Made by a program: the position numbers and the translations under genes
The notes under the pieces: generated by a model
What the model was told of the DNA's origin: nothing
Seen by the model: only the letters and a program-made list of their open reading frames with translations
Database searches by the model: none
Source of the DNA: Pedobacter sp. PLR
Lineage (GTDB): Bacteria; Bacteroidota; Bacteroidia; Sphingobacteriales; Sphingobacteriaceae
Assembly: GCF_026239675.1 (NCBI RefSeq)
Contig: NZ_JAPIVQ010000001.1
Coordinates: 186,001 to 250,000, forward strand
Length of the DNA stretch: 64,000 nucleotides
Reading direction: 5' to 3'
Shown here: piece after piece, positions 1 through 8,500 of the stretch
Layout of the letters: the number at the start of each line of letters is the position of its first letter
Numbering within the stretch: position 1 is the stretch's first letter

Positions 1-1058
1 TAAGGTCCCATTCCTGCGTTTTTGAAAAAGCCCTCAGGGTAAACCGGATAAATGGTTAGTCCGATGCTGGCAGCATTGGCTTTCTTAACATTTTCCTGCA
101 TCCTTTGATAAGCATGACGAACTTCTTCCTTACTCAACAATCCTGCTTCGATCGCCACTGCGGTTCCTCCATGGTAATAAATCTCCGACTCGTTGAAAGA
201 AGCTGGAAACGGCGAGCCTTCCAGATAAATATGTGGAATGAATTTCTGTTGTTTCTTATCCCAAAGATGTTTCCTGGTATTGGTAGCAATGCTGTCCCTG
301 ATACCTTTCCAATGTTTCTTCTGAGCATCAGATAAATCAGCAATACTTAAAAAGTCGTTGATGGCGATGATAAACATCGCATTATCATAGATATCAATGG
401 TCCTGTGAGAGTTAGAATCTAACACTACGCCCCAGCTATGCTCTGGCTGTACATCTCCCCAGTCTACCGTAGTAGCTCCCCAGATCAATCCGTACTTTTT
501 CACAAAACGATCCTTTAACAGAAATTCCATGGCACGTTCCAAATGCCTTTGCACCGGCTGACCCTCAATTTGTTCTTTAAGAATCGAGTGATCCCCTGTT
601 CCCTTTATATATTTCGCGACAGCTTGTACTAAAGAAGTTTCCTGATCCGTTTCTACCGTATTCTTATGTCCCGCATAGTTTGGAGCCAGTTTAGAATGGT
701 AAAAATTATAGGAAACACCACCAGGTTTTTTCGGAACATATCCATCCAGAATAGCCCCATCTGGCTGCTGGAAATCGAAAAACGTCAATAAATGCTTTTT
801 GATCTGCGCTTTATCATTTACTTCACAAGCAACGGAAACAAAAGTATTTAAATCTCTGATCCACACTTCAGCATAACCATCGCCTGCTGTAAATCCGGAT
901 TTCACCAGCTTTTCAGCCATGCGCTTTACCGAATCCGCCAGAGGAGTAATTGCCTTAACTTCCTTTGCGGCGCTGGTATTCAATACCTTTTGCGCATTGG
1001 TATTACTGTATAAAGCAACAACACCAAGACAACCTAATACTACTGTTTTTATTTTCAT
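1..1058 (-). CDS. Secreted (alpha/alpha)6-barrel glycosidase, 3' end outside window
   Basis: An open frame of about 352 codons runs from an ATG at 1058 (minus strand) to the left edge with no stop, so the C-terminus is missing. Residues 1-22 form a Sec signal peptide (basic start, hydrophobic core, Ala-Gln end), so the enzyme is exported. The mature part has aromatic/acidic blocks typical of helical-barrel glycoside hydrolases: EVWIRDLNTF near residue 70, FQQPDGAILDGY near 103, a conserved ETDQETS segment near 140 and IYDNAMF near 230. The fold call is by pattern; I cannot assign a GH family or substrate. No partner gene is visible on this side. The gene has its own 435-bp upstream region shared with the divergent phnA-like gene. 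Confidence 0.72.
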   Translation of the reverse strand, partial: MKIKTVVLGCLGVVALYSNTNAQKVLNTSAAKEVKAITPLADSVKRMAEKLVKSGFTAGDGYAEVWIRDLNTFVSVACEVNDKAQIKKHLLTFFDFQQPDGAILDGYVPKKPGGVSYNFYHSKLAPNYAGHKNTVETDQETSLVQAVAKYIKGTGDHSILKEQIEGQPVQRHLERAMEFLLKDRFVKKYGLIWGATTVDWGDVQPEHSWGVVLDSNSHRTIDIYDNAMFIIAINDFLSIADLSDAQKKHWKGIRDSIATNTRKHLWDKKQQKFIPHIYLEGSPFPASFNESEIYYHGGTAVAIEAGLLSKEEVRHAYQRMQENVKKANAASIGLTIYPVYPEGFFKNAGMGP

Positions 1059-1493
1059 GTGTGATCTGTTTAAATCCTTTTAGATTCGGCAAGGCTCCCT
1101 GGAACAGCGTCCATCAGCCTTATTCAAGCCTGGCTATCTACCTGATTATATTGTATGTACATATTTACACATTAATTTTTAAACCACAAATTTTATTTTA
1201 TACGGAACCGGCGAACAGCATTTAAAAACACTCAAAACAAGAGCATTAACAATGATACATAGACATAGAACAAATGACGCAACATGTATATACATATAAA
1301 GAGCACCTGAATTAAACCAGGGGAAACAACTGGTATCAAAGCGCAACACTCATCAGCCTTAGATTCATGCACAGGCGGCCGTCGATTTTGTCCTCAGCCC
1401 ATAACATATACCGTTCAACAGCCTGTTTGCCATCTAAAATAATTATCTTCGCCCCTTTGATTCAATTACAAGAACATTTTTAATATAAGGACC
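1059..1493. other. Divergent intergenic region, glycosidase / phnA-like gene
   Basis: This 435-bp stretch carries no convincing gene; its short open frames have no coding character. It must hold the promoters of both flanking genes. Two AT-rich perfect palindromes are visible: TATGTACATA at 1154-1163 and ATGTATATACAT at 1284-1295. They share a TGTA/TACA half and could be operator sites, but sequences of this kind also arise by chance. A near match to the -7 box (TATCTTCG, 1444-1451) lies 43 bp before the phnA-like start. Confidence 0.5.
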
Positions 1494-2075
1494 ATGAAAC
1501 TGGAAGAACAATTGCAGAATAGAAGTGAAAACAAATGTGAATTATGCCAATCTGCGGAAACGCTTAGCGTATATGAAGTGCCTCCTCAAACTGCAAACAC
1601 TGCCGATAACTGCATCCTGATTTGTGATAAATGTTTGGCTCAGATTGAGAAAAAAGAAGAACTGGACAGTAAGCACTGGCAATGTCTGAGCGGCAGTATG
1701 TGGAGTGAGGTTCCTGGTGTACAGGTAGTTTCCTGGCGTATGCTGAACCGTCTGAGCAATGAAAGCTGGGCAATGGACAACCTGGACATGATGTACCTGG
1801 ATGAAGACCGTTTGGCATGGGCTAAAGCCGCCGATCTTGACAATGATGCAGCCGTTGAACTTCATAAAGATTGCAACGGTGCTATACTTCAGGCAGGAGA
1901 TTCTATTGTACTGACAAAATCTTTAGACGTGAAAGGTTCTACTTTAAATGCTAAAATGGGTACCGTAGTAAAAAACATCCGTTTAGTGGATAACAATACC
2001 GATCAGATTGAAGGAAAAATCGAAGGACAAGTCATTGTAATCCTTACAAAATATACGAGAAAACAAGGTGCATAA
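1494..2075 (+). CDS. yjdM: PhnA/YjdM-family zinc-ribbon protein
   Basis: The 193-residue protein matches the PhnA (YjdM) family: an N-terminal zinc ribbon with CxxC pairs at Cys15/Cys18 and Cys44/Cys47, a variable middle, and the conserved C-terminal PhnA domain from about residue 125 (DCNGAILQAGDSI, then KGSTLNAKMGT). It is longer than the roughly 110-residue E. coli protein because of the middle segment. Despite the historical name it is not established as a phosphonate-degradation enzyme, and no phn genes are nearby. The gene stands alone and ends in a strong terminator at 2094-2131, convergent with pncB. Confidence 0.85.
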   Translation: MKLEEQLQNRSENKCELCQSAETLSVYEVPPQTANTADNCILICDKCLAQIEKKEELDSKHWQCLSGSMWSEVPGVQVVSWRMLNRLSNESWAMDNLDMMYLDEDRLAWAKAADLDNDAAVELHKDCNGAILQAGDSIVLTKSLDVKGSTLNAKMGTVVKNIRLVDNNTDQIEGKIEGQVIVILTKYTRKQGA

Positions 2076-2093
2076 CCTTGTTTGACACCAAAT

Positions 2094-2131
2094 AAAAAGC
2101 GCGCTGCAAAATTAACTGCAACGCGCTTTTT
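2094..2131. terminator. Bidirectional terminator between phnA-like gene and pncB
   Basis: The left arm AAAAGCGCGCTGCA (2095-2108) pairs with TGCAACGCGCTTTT (2117-2130) with a single C/A mismatch and an 8-nt loop. There are A runs on the left and T runs on the right, so it can stop transcription from both convergent genes. Confidence 0.85.
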
Positions 2132-2159
2132 GTTTCAAGGAATAAAATATCCCATTGGA

Positions 2160-3347
2160 TTAATCGATCTGCAATATCGTTTTGGCCAGATTGATCATGC
2201 GTTCCGTGCCTGTATATTTGCCATGCTCATCGGATAGTTTCACCACTTCGGTCCACTCCCCGTCTTTAGGCTGCGCTTCGGTCATTTTGATCACAATATT
2301 CATAGGATCCGGGCCGGCATCATTGGTTAAATTGGTCCCGATCCCAAATGACATTCCTATTTTCCCCTGGCAATGTGCTGATATTCGTTCCACTTTATCA
2401 TAATTAAGCCCATCAGAAAATATAATAGTCTTAGATTTTGGATCAATCCCCATACGCTGGTAATGCCTGATCACTTTATCTGCAAATAAAACCGGATCAC
2501 CGCTATCGTGCCTTACGCCATCAAATAATTTGGAAAACATCTTGTCGAACTGACTAAAAAACACTTCCGTGGTGTAAGTATCAGACAATGCAATTCCCAG
2601 ATCTCCACGATATACGTTTACCCAATGCTCTAATCCCATTGCATTAGCCATCTTAAATCCATATTTGGCTGCATGAAACATAAACCATTCATGTGCATGC
2701 GTTCCGATAGGTTTAGTCTGGTAGATCATGGCCATATGTACGTTGCTGGTTCCAATAAATGAACCGCTACCGAATTGATTCAAGGCTTGTAATACCGAAC
2801 GGTGCACCTGATAAGAATACCTCCTTCTTGTGCCAAATTCGGCTACGGTTACCCCTAGTGCTTTATATTTTTCTATTTTTTGTGCAGTGAGCTGCATCAC
2901 TTCTTCATTGCTGATTCTATGTGAACCATTCATAACATAATACAATTCACAGATCAGGGACATTAAGGGTACTTCCCATAAAATGGTGCGGTACCACAAC
3001 CCTTCCACACGGACTTCCAGCTGATCTCCCTCCTGTTCAATCTGCACTTCTTCCGGCTGGTAGCGATAACCTTCCAGAAAATCCAGGTATACCGGATCAA
3101 GATACGGGCAGGTTACCTGAAGAAAATGCTTTTCCTCTTTCGTCAGTTTTAGCAATGCCATTTGATCTACGGCAACTCTTAAAGCCTTAGCAAATCCTTC
3201 AGGAAAAGAATGTTTCCCCCGGTTGATAAATTTATAGCGTGCTTTTGCTGCCGGAAACAAGCGAATAACCCCCTGCTGCATCGTGATTTTATAAAAATCA
3301 TTATCAAGAATAGAGGTAAGTGCAGTAGTAGGTTGTATTTGCATCAT
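2160..3347 (-). CDS. pncB: Nicotinate phosphoribosyltransferase
   Basis: This 395-residue enzyme makes nicotinate mononucleotide from nicotinate and PRPP with ATP, in the NAD salvage (Preiss-Handler) pathway, in the cytoplasm. Diagnostic blocks are DNDFYK at 15-20, FGTRRRYSYQVH near 171, GTSNVHMA near 199, GTHAHEW at 215-221, GVRHDSGDP near 277 and FSDGLNYDKV near 310. His219 coincides in number with the phosphorylated catalytic His of the Salmonella enzyme (established for the family). The length is normal. The ATG at 3347 lies about 20 nt downstream of a consensus -7 box. The gene is monocistronic, convergent with the phnA-like gene. Confidence 0.96.
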   Translation of the reverse strand: MMQIQPTTALTSILDNDFYKITMQQGVIRLFPAAKARYKFINRGKHSFPEGFAKALRVAVDQMALLKLTKEEKHFLQVTCPYLDPVYLDFLEGYRYQPEEVQIEQEGDQLEVRVEGLWYRTILWEVPLMSLICELYYVMNGSHRISNEEVMQLTAQKIEKYKALGVTVAEFGTRRRYSYQVHRSVLQALNQFGSGSFIGTSNVHMAMIYQTKPIGTHAHEWFMFHAAKYGFKMANAMGLEHWVNVYRGDLGIALSDTYTTEVFFSQFDKMFSKLFDGVRHDSGDPVLFADKVIRHYQRMGIDPKSKTIIFSDGLNYDKVERISAHCQGKIGMSFGIGTNLTNDAGPDPMNIVIKMTEAQPKDGEWTEVVKLSDEHGKYTGTERMINLAKTILQID

Positions 3348-3370
3348 GAGGTTGTCGACAAAATTTATCC

Positions 3371-3378
3371 CAAAAGTA
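3371..3378 (-). promoter_or_regulatory. pncB promoter, -7 box
   Basis: Read on the minus strand this is TACTTTTG, an exact match to the Bacteroidota TAnnTTTG box. The expected transcription start near 3365 leaves a leader of roughly 18 nt before the pncB ATG. Confidence 0.6.
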
Positions 3379-3515
3379 CCATGTTCTATTCAATTCTCCC
3401 TATAAAAGCTTTACAGAACCTCATTATAAAGGTTACAACCTTTATTTTTATAATAAGCAGGGAAAACATCGCCTGAAATTTAAATACACCGAAACAGAAC
3501 AATAGATAAATTATG

Positions 3516-3523
3516 TAATTTTG
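3516..3523 (+). promoter_or_regulatory. Promoter of SRPBCC gene, -7 box
   Basis: TAATTTTG matches TAnnTTTG exactly and lies 46 bp before the ATG at 3570, which gives a leader of about 40 nt. No clear -33 TTG is present. Confidence 0.55.
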
Positions 3524-3569
3524 AGAAGAAAAACTAACAAACGAAAAATTTAACCTAAACCAAACAACA

Positions 3570-4100
3570 ATGAAAATTCTTAAAGTGATTCTTGCCGGAA
3601 TTGTTGGCCTGATCGTTCTGGCCTTAATCGTTGCGTTATTTATTAAAAAGGAATACGCGGTAGAACGCGAGATCGTTATTAACAAGCCAAAACAGGAGGT
3701 TTTCGATTACCTAAAACTGATCAAAAATCAGGATCAGTATAGCGTTTGGAACCGACGATTCCCTAATAAAAAAACAGATTACAAGGGCACTGACGGCACA
3801 GTTGGTTTTGTGTATTCCTGGGATGATAAGGGAAGTGCCGGAGCGCAGGAAATTACTAAAATAACGGACGGGGAACGCATTGAAATGGCCCTGCGTTTTA
3901 AAGTGCCATTTGAAGCGAATGACAATGCCTACATGACCACTGAAGCCGTTTCAGATGGACAAACCAAAGTGAAATGGGGCTTTAGTGGTGCCCTGAAATA
4001 TCCAATGAACCTGATGTTATTATTTCTCAACATGGAAGATATGCTGGGAAAAGACCTGCAAAAAGGATTGGATGATTTAAAAGTTATTCTTGAAAAATAA
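3570..4100 (+). CDS. Membrane-anchored SRPBCC (START-like) domain protein
   Basis: The 176-residue protein begins with one hydrophobic helix (about residues 4-26, Leu/Ile/Val-rich, followed by KKEYAVERE) and continues as a SRPBCC/polyketide-cyclase-like domain: an early beta strand IVINKPKQEVFDYL, a central WDDKGSAGAQEI turn and a long C-terminal helix ending DDLKVILEK. The fold binds hydrophobic ligands in a helix-grip cavity; the ligand cannot be told from sequence. A single N-terminal helix suggests the domain is tethered to the inner membrane. The gene is monocistronic, with its own promoter and a terminator right after. Confidence 0.8.
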   Translation: MKILKVILAGIVGLIVLALIVALFIKKEYAVEREIVINKPKQEVFDYLKLIKNQDQYSVWNRRFPNKKTDYKGTDGTVGFVYSWDDKGSAGAQEITKITDGERIEMALRFKVPFEANDNAYMTTEAVSDGQTKVKWGFSGALKYPMNLMLLFLNMEDMLGKDLQKGLDDLKVILEK

Positions 4101-4125
4101 CAGGATAAACAAAACAGCAATAATT

Positions 4126-4162
4126 AAAAAAACCAGATGGCCGCTAAGCCATCCGGTTTTTT
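4126..4162. terminator. Bidirectional terminator, SRPBCC gene / poxB
   Basis: AAAAAACCAGATGGC pairs with GCCATCCGGTTTTTT around a 6-nt loop with one internal mismatch. A and T runs flank both arms, so it can serve both convergent genes. Confidence 0.85.
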
Positions 4163-4163
4163 G

Positions 4164-5903
4164 TTAATCTACGATACTTTTTAAATGCTTGTAATTGGAT
4201 TTCACAGTATCCAGCACTTCATCGAATTTCCCGCCCAACATGAGCTTAGTCATGGTTAGCGCCATTCCTTTCATCATTTTGAACTCAATTTTAGGAGGCA
4301 TGGCCATCGCATTAGGATCCGTCATCACATTTACCAATATCGGACCATCATGCAGAAATGCAGCTTTCATTCCTTCTTCCAAATTATCGGGATCATCAAT
4401 GGTCATTCCTTTGATGCCCATTGCGGTGGCAAGCATTGCAAAGTCCGGATTCAGCATATCTGTTTCGGAATCCGGAAGACCTGCAACTTCCATCTCTAAT
4501 TTCACCATCCCCAGAGAGCGGTTGTTAAACACGATCAGTTTAATGGGTAGGTTATATTGTTTAATCGTCGCTAAATCACCTAACAACATGGAAATCCCAC
4601 CATCACCACACAGCGCAACTACTTGTCGGTCTGGACTAGATAATGCTGCACCAATGGCGTGAGGCATTGCATTGGCCATTGAACCATGGTTAAAAGAGCC
4701 CAACATACTCCGTTTTCCTGTAGCCTCAATGTATCTGGAACCCCAAACACAACACATTCCGGTATCTACCGTAAAAATGGCATCATCGGTTGCCAGCTTA
4801 TTGATTTCAAAAGCGACGGCTTCCGGATGTATAGCATCCTTTTCGCCTTTATCTTTCACGTAAGTATTCAGATGTTCTTTTACCTTTTCATATACTTTCA
4901 GCTGTACCTCCAGAAAACTATCATCAGTATTTACATCCAATAAAGGAATTAAGGCCTTCAAGCTGGTTTTGATATCGCCATGTAGCCCCATTTCCAGTTT
5001 TGCCCTCCTACCCAGTCTTTCCGGCTTGCTGTCGATTTGCACCAGAACCTTATCCTGTGGAATAAATGGTACGTAAGGAAAATCTGTGCCCAATAGAATG
5101 ATCAGGTCACTTTCGTGCATGCTATGGTAGGCCGATGGCAGGCCCAGCAGGCCGGTCATCCCTACTTCATAAGGATTATCATACTGTATTCCCATTTTCC
5201 CGCGGAAAGAATAGCCTACCGGAGCTTTTAAAATTTCCGCCAGTTTAACAACTTCATCATGGGCTTCGGAAGCACCAATTCCACAAAATATAGCGATCTT
5301 TTTATGTTGGTTGATTAATCTCGAAAGTGCCAGTAGCTCTTCCTCTGCAGGGCAGATCGTTGCTTTAGAAAAATAGGTTTTATCTGAGGATAGGTTCTCC
5401 ACCGCTTCCATGCTACTCACATCACCAGGCAAACCGAGGATGGCTACCCCTTTATGGTGAAATGCATGTTGCAAAGCTGCCTGTGTCATTCTCGGTAGCT
5501 GAGCCGCGGTTGTTGCAATTTGATTGTAATGGCTACAATCATCAAAAAGCTTGATGGTATTGGTTTCCTGAAAATAACCGGAACCGAATTCAGTAGTTGG
5601 ACAGGTAGAGGCAATCGCCAATACCGCGGCGCCGGCACGATGGGCATCATAAAGACCATTGATCAAATGAACATGACCAGGACCACTACTGCCGGCACAA
5701 CAGGCAAGGCCATGCAGTTCTGCTTCTGCGGCAGCTGCATAGGCACCTACTTCTTCATGCCTCACATGGATCCAGCGGATGTTATCGTTGCGTCTTATCG
5801 CATCATTTAACTCATTTAAACTATCACCAGTTACGGCATACACGCGTTTAATACCTGCATCAACGAGCATATCGACCAATTGTTCTGCTACTTTTTTAGA
5901 CAT
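4164..5903 (-). CDS. poxB: ThDP-dependent pyruvate oxidase/dehydrogenase (PoxB-like)
   Basis: The 579-residue protein has the three-domain ThDP enzyme plan. An N-terminal Pyr domain carries the catalytic Glu (RHEEVGA, near residue 50), a central FAD/NAD-fold domain spans about 190-340, and the C-terminal PP domain has the ThDP/Mg motif beginning CGDGGISML near residue 432 and ending NN. Length and sequence fit PoxB (E. coli 572 residues), which oxidises pyruvate to acetate and CO2 and passes electrons to quinone at the membrane. Acetolactate synthase is less likely because no small subunit or ilv genes are near. The C-terminal lipid-binding peptide of E. coli PoxB is not clearly recognisable. 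The gene is transcribed alone. Confidence 0.88.
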   Translation of the reverse strand: MSKKVAEQLVDMLVDAGIKRVYAVTGDSLNELNDAIRRNDNIRWIHVRHEEVGAYAAAAEAELHGLACCAGSSGPGHVHLINGLYDAHRAGAAVLAIASTCPTTEFGSGYFQETNTIKLFDDCSHYNQIATTAAQLPRMTQAALQHAFHHKGVAILGLPGDVSSMEAVENLSSDKTYFSKATICPAEEELLALSRLINQHKKIAIFCGIGASEAHDEVVKLAEILKAPVGYSFRGKMGIQYDNPYEVGMTGLLGLPSAYHSMHESDLIILLGTDFPYVPFIPQDKVLVQIDSKPERLGRRAKLEMGLHGDIKTSLKALIPLLDVNTDDSFLEVQLKVYEKVKEHLNTYVKDKGEKDAIHPEAVAFEINKLATDDAIFTVDTGMCCVWGSRYIEATGKRSMLGSFNHGSMANAMPHAIGAALSSPDRQVVALCGDGGISMLLGDLATIKQYNLPIKLIVFNNRSLGMVKLEMEVAGLPDSETDMLNPDFAMLATAMGIKGMTIDDPDNLEEGMKAAFLHDGPILVNVMTDPNAMAMPPKIEFKMMKGMALTMTKLMLGGKFDEVLDTVKSNYKHLKSIVD

Positions 5904-6003
5904 AGTATGATTTTTTAAGGATCATAACATCACAGATCATCAGGAAATGGATGTTATAAAAGGATAACACCAGGTCTTATTGATAGTTTTAGTATTTTCG
6001 ATT

Positions 6004-6657
6004 TTAGCCCGTCAGTTCTTTCATCAGCTGGTCAAATGCAGTTTTCAATTCTGCAAGTTCTGTTTCCAGTTTTACCACACGATTTTCTAAATCTGAGGCA
6101 GGTTTCTGAGCTGATTCTTCAAAGGGTTCTTCCGCATTTAAATCTGGTGTACCGGAAAGCAAATGTGCATAACGCATTTCCTTTTGTCCTGCCCTTCTCG
6201 GCAATTGAATCACATAAGGAGGCTCCGCATCAGTAAGACGTTCCAGTACCGATTGTACTTCTTCCAATGATTCAAATTCATAGAGTCTGCCGGAATTGGT
6301 ATTCAATTCTCCCGGAGTCTGCGGACCTCTTAGCATTAATAAACAAAGAATAGCTACCTCCTGAGGCGTTACAGGGAACACAATTGCGAAGTTATGCTTA
6401 TACTTTATACTGCGGCTGGATCCTCCGGTAGCTGTTGAAATCAGTCCTTTTCTTTTGAGGGTATCCAGCGCCAATACAACCGTCTGCTCATCATACTGCA
6501 CCACCGGTTTACGGGAGGTCTTCTGATTACAGGCAGCCGTAAGGCTATTGATGGTCATAGGGTAATATTCAGGGGTGGTTTTAGATTTCTCCATTAAAAC
6601 GCCTAGCACACGAAGCTCCTCTGCGTTTAATTCGGGCAAATTTTGTATAGATTCCAT
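6004..6657 (-). CDS. yceH: YceH-family winged-helix protein (DUF480)
   Basis: This 217-residue protein is a member of the YceH/UPF0502 family: two winged-helix modules (about 10-85 and 95-165), with the signature ELRVLGVLMEKSKTTPEYYP at the N-terminus, CNQKTSRKPV near 48 and LMLRGPQTPGEL near 107. The last 35 residues (ENRVVKLETELAELK) form a short coiled coil. The molecular role of the family is not settled. It follows the Lrp-type regulator by 8 bp and is almost certainly cotranscribed with it. Confidence 0.9.
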   Translation of the reverse strand: MESIQNLPELNAEELRVLGVLMEKSKTTPEYYPMTINSLTAACNQKTSRKPVVQYDEQTVVLALDTLKRKGLISTATGGSSRSIKYKHNFAIVFPVTPQEVAILCLLMLRGPQTPGELNTNSGRLYEFESLEEVQSVLERLTDAEPPYVIQLPRRAGQKEMRYAHLLSGTPDLNAEEPFEESAQKPASDLENRVVKLETELAELKTAFDQLMKELTG

Positions 6658-6665
6658 GCCCTAAG

Positions 6666-7136
6666 TTAAAAAATAAGGTGGAATGCCGTTTCCCTTTTGA
6701 TCTCTTTTAATACAAAACTACTACTCAAAGTAGAAATGTTAGAAAGTGAAGATAGATGAGTCACCACAAAAGTATGGTAATCGTCTACATCATCCACGAC
6801 AATCTTTAGCAGATAATCTTGTCCGCCGGCAATACACAAAACCTCCAGGACCTCCTTAAACTGAACTACCGACTCCTCAAAGTTCTTTAAAGTGGCAATA
6901 GATTGCTCTTTTAAGGTGACGGTGCACAACACAAGGAGGTGTTTCCCCAGCTTTTCCCTATTCACCAAAGCCACATATTTCTCTATATATCCTTCCGCTT
7001 TCAATCGCTTTATGCGTTCATGGGTCGGAGAAATACTTAAGCCAATTTCTCCGGCAATATCTTTTGTACTTAAAGAAGCGTCCTTTTGCAGGATATTCAA
7101 AATCCTGGTATCGAGCTTATCTAATTTCTCCATCAT
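6666..7136 (-). CDS. Lrp/AsnC-family transcription regulator
   Basis: The frame is open to an ATG at 7193, but I choose MMEKLDKLD at 7136. That gives 156 residues, the normal Lrp length, and a near-consensus -7 box (CATATTTG, minus strand, 7169-7176) sits just upstream of it, which would place the longer start before the transcript begins. Residues 1-60 are the AsnC helix-turn-helix (LDTRILNILQKDASLSTKDI), and about 65-145 are the RAM ligand-binding fold (LCIAGGQDYLLKIVV). It is divergent from the PLP decarboxylase, which is the likely target together with itself; the effector is probably an amino acid. Confidence 0.88.
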   Translation of the reverse strand: MMEKLDKLDTRILNILQKDASLSTKDIAGEIGLSISPTHERIKRLKAEGYIEKYVALVNREKLGKHLLVLCTVTLKEQSIATLKNFEESVVQFKEVLEVLCIAGGQDYLLKIVVDDVDDYHTFVVTHLSSLSNISTLSSSFVLKEIKRETAFHLIF

Positions 7137-7226
7137 AGTATTTTGCTGAAATAGGATCCGGCAAGACACAAATATGGTAGTTTTTACTGTCATAGGTTAT
7201 CAATACAGGATTTTTTATTGAATATC

Positions 7227-7259
7227 AGATAAGCAAAGGAAAATATATGGCACTTATCT
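7227..7259. promoter_or_regulatory. Candidate operator between lrp-like gene and decarboxylase
   Basis: A perfect 7-bp inverted repeat, AGATAAG (7227-7233) and CTTATCT (7253-7259), is separated by 19 bp. The right half touches the -7 box of the decarboxylase. Position and symmetry suit a dimeric regulator such as the adjacent Lrp-type protein, but no binding motif is known for it. Confidence 0.4.
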
Positions 7260-7266
7260 AATTTTG
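7259..7266 (+). promoter_or_regulatory. Decarboxylase promoter, -7 box
   Basis: TAATTTTG is an exact TAnnTTTG match 34 bp before the ATG at 7301. No good -33 element is visible, which would fit a promoter that needs an activator. Confidence 0.55.
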
Positions 7267-7300
7267 AAGAATTAAACACCAGATACTTTAACCTTATCCA

Positions 7301-8443
7301 ATGAAGACTCAGTTAAACACCAAAGATAACGATCGTTTAAGCTCCTATATGAAGCAAGCTGAAGAGCGCGCCAGGCACTTCATCGGTTACCCTATTGCAC
7401 AGGATTTTGATTATTCGGAACTATATCCACTTTTAAAACTGCCATTAAACAATGTGGGTGATCCATGGGTAGAATCTACTTATGACCTGAATTCCCGTTC
7501 TCTGGAACTGGAAGTACTGGAATTTTTCGCAGAGCTATTCAATGCACCGGCAAACAACTGGTGGGGTTATGTCACCAATGGTGGTTCAGAAGGTAATTTA
7601 TATGGACTATATGTAGCGCGTGAACTCTACCCTAATGGTATTGTTTATTACTCTGAGGCCACACATTATAGTGTTCAAAAGAACATTCAACTCCTTAACC
7701 TACGCAGTATTGTGATCAGAACCCAGAAAAACGGGGAAATGGATTATGAGGATCTGGATGCCATGGTGCGGATGCACAGAGATCAACCGGTGATTATTCT
7801 GGCCAATATTGGCACGACTATGATGGAAGCAAAAGATGATTTGCAGCAAATCCAGCAGATCCTTCGTAAGCAAGCCATTAAGAATCATTATATCCATTGT
7901 GATGCTGCCTTAGCGGGTACTTATAGCGCCTTGTTAGATTTAAAACCAGGTTTTGATTTTAACCATGGGGCAGATAGCATGGCCATCAGCGGACATAAAT
8001 TTATCGGTTCCCCTATTCCTTGCGGATTGGTGCTGGTAAAAAAGAATTATAAAGACAGGATTGGAAAAGCAATTCCTTACATCGGCACAGTGGATACTAC
8101 AATTACCGGTAGCAGAAATGGACACAGCCCTATTTTCATCTGGTATGCCCTTAAAAAGATGGGTAAAGAAGGATTGAAACAACGTGCTCTGGAATGTCTG
8201 GAAACGGCGGCTTACACTGTAAAGAGTTTGAACGATATCGGTGTACCGGCATGGACCAACCCTTCTGCATTAACAGTGGTTTTCCCTGCGCCTTCTATCG
8301 CTTTGCGACAAAAATGGCAGATTGCTACCGAAGATGGCAATAGTCATGTGATTTGTATGCCTGGAGTAACGAAAGCACGGATTGACCATTTCGTACAGGA
8401 TTTAAAAGCAGAGCTTGAATTGACTGCAGCACTGACCTTATAA
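7301..8443 (+). CDS. hdc: PLP-dependent histidine (or serine) decarboxylase
   Basis: The 380-residue protein is a group II PLP decarboxylase of the bacterial histidine decarboxylase type (fold type I). Matching blocks are GYPIAQDFDYSELYPLL near residue 29, GYVTNGGSEGN near 88, YYSEATHYSVQK near 114, ANIGTTMMEA near 167, HCDAALAGTYS near 199, SGHKFIGSPIPCG with PLP Lys233, and TGSRNGHSP near 270. Lys233 corresponds closely to Lys232 of the Morganella enzyme. The product would be histamine plus CO2; plant members of the same family decarboxylate serine, so ethanolamine is the alternative. No histidine transporter or siderophore genes are adjacent; control by the divergent Lrp-type regulator is inferred. 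Confidence 0.85.
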   Translation: MKTQLNTKDNDRLSSYMKQAEERARHFIGYPIAQDFDYSELYPLLKLPLNNVGDPWVESTYDLNSRSLELEVLEFFAELFNAPANNWWGYVTNGGSEGNLYGLYVARELYPNGIVYYSEATHYSVQKNIQLLNLRSIVIRTQKNGEMDYEDLDAMVRMHRDQPVIILANIGTTMMEAKDDLQQIQQILRKQAIKNHYIHCDAALAGTYSALLDLKPGFDFNHGADSMAISGHKFIGSPIPCGLVLVKKNYKDRIGKAIPYIGTVDTTITGSRNGHSPIFIWYALKKMGKEGLKQRALECLETAAYTVKSLNDIGVPAWTNPSALTVVFPAPSIALRQKWQIATEDGNSHVICMPGVTKARIDHFVQDLKAELELTAALTL

Positions 8444-8455
8444 GCATATTAAGCG

Positions 8456-8489
8456 GCTGTCTTGAATATTTCATTTAAGACAGCTTTTT
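8456..8489 (+). terminator. Terminator after decarboxylase
   Basis: GCTGTCTT (8456-8463) pairs perfectly with AAGACAGC (8477-8484), followed by a T run at 8485-8489. It lies just before the convergent reductase stop at 8501. Confidence 0.8.
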
Positions 8490-8500
8490 ATTTCATAAGC

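Noticed and set aside
1154..1295. Palindromes as a strong operator claim for the glycosidase
   Set aside because: AT-rich palindromes of 10-12 bp are expected by chance in this composition; they are only noted.
5520..5810. Plus-strand 96-residue ORF inside poxB
   Set aside because: It lies in antisense to a well-conserved ThDP enzyme and has no domain or promoter.
7137..7193. Longer N-terminus of the Lrp-type regulator from the ATG at 7193
   Set aside because: The extra 19 residues lack family similarity and the near-consensus -7 box lies inside them; the start at 7136 gives the normal length.
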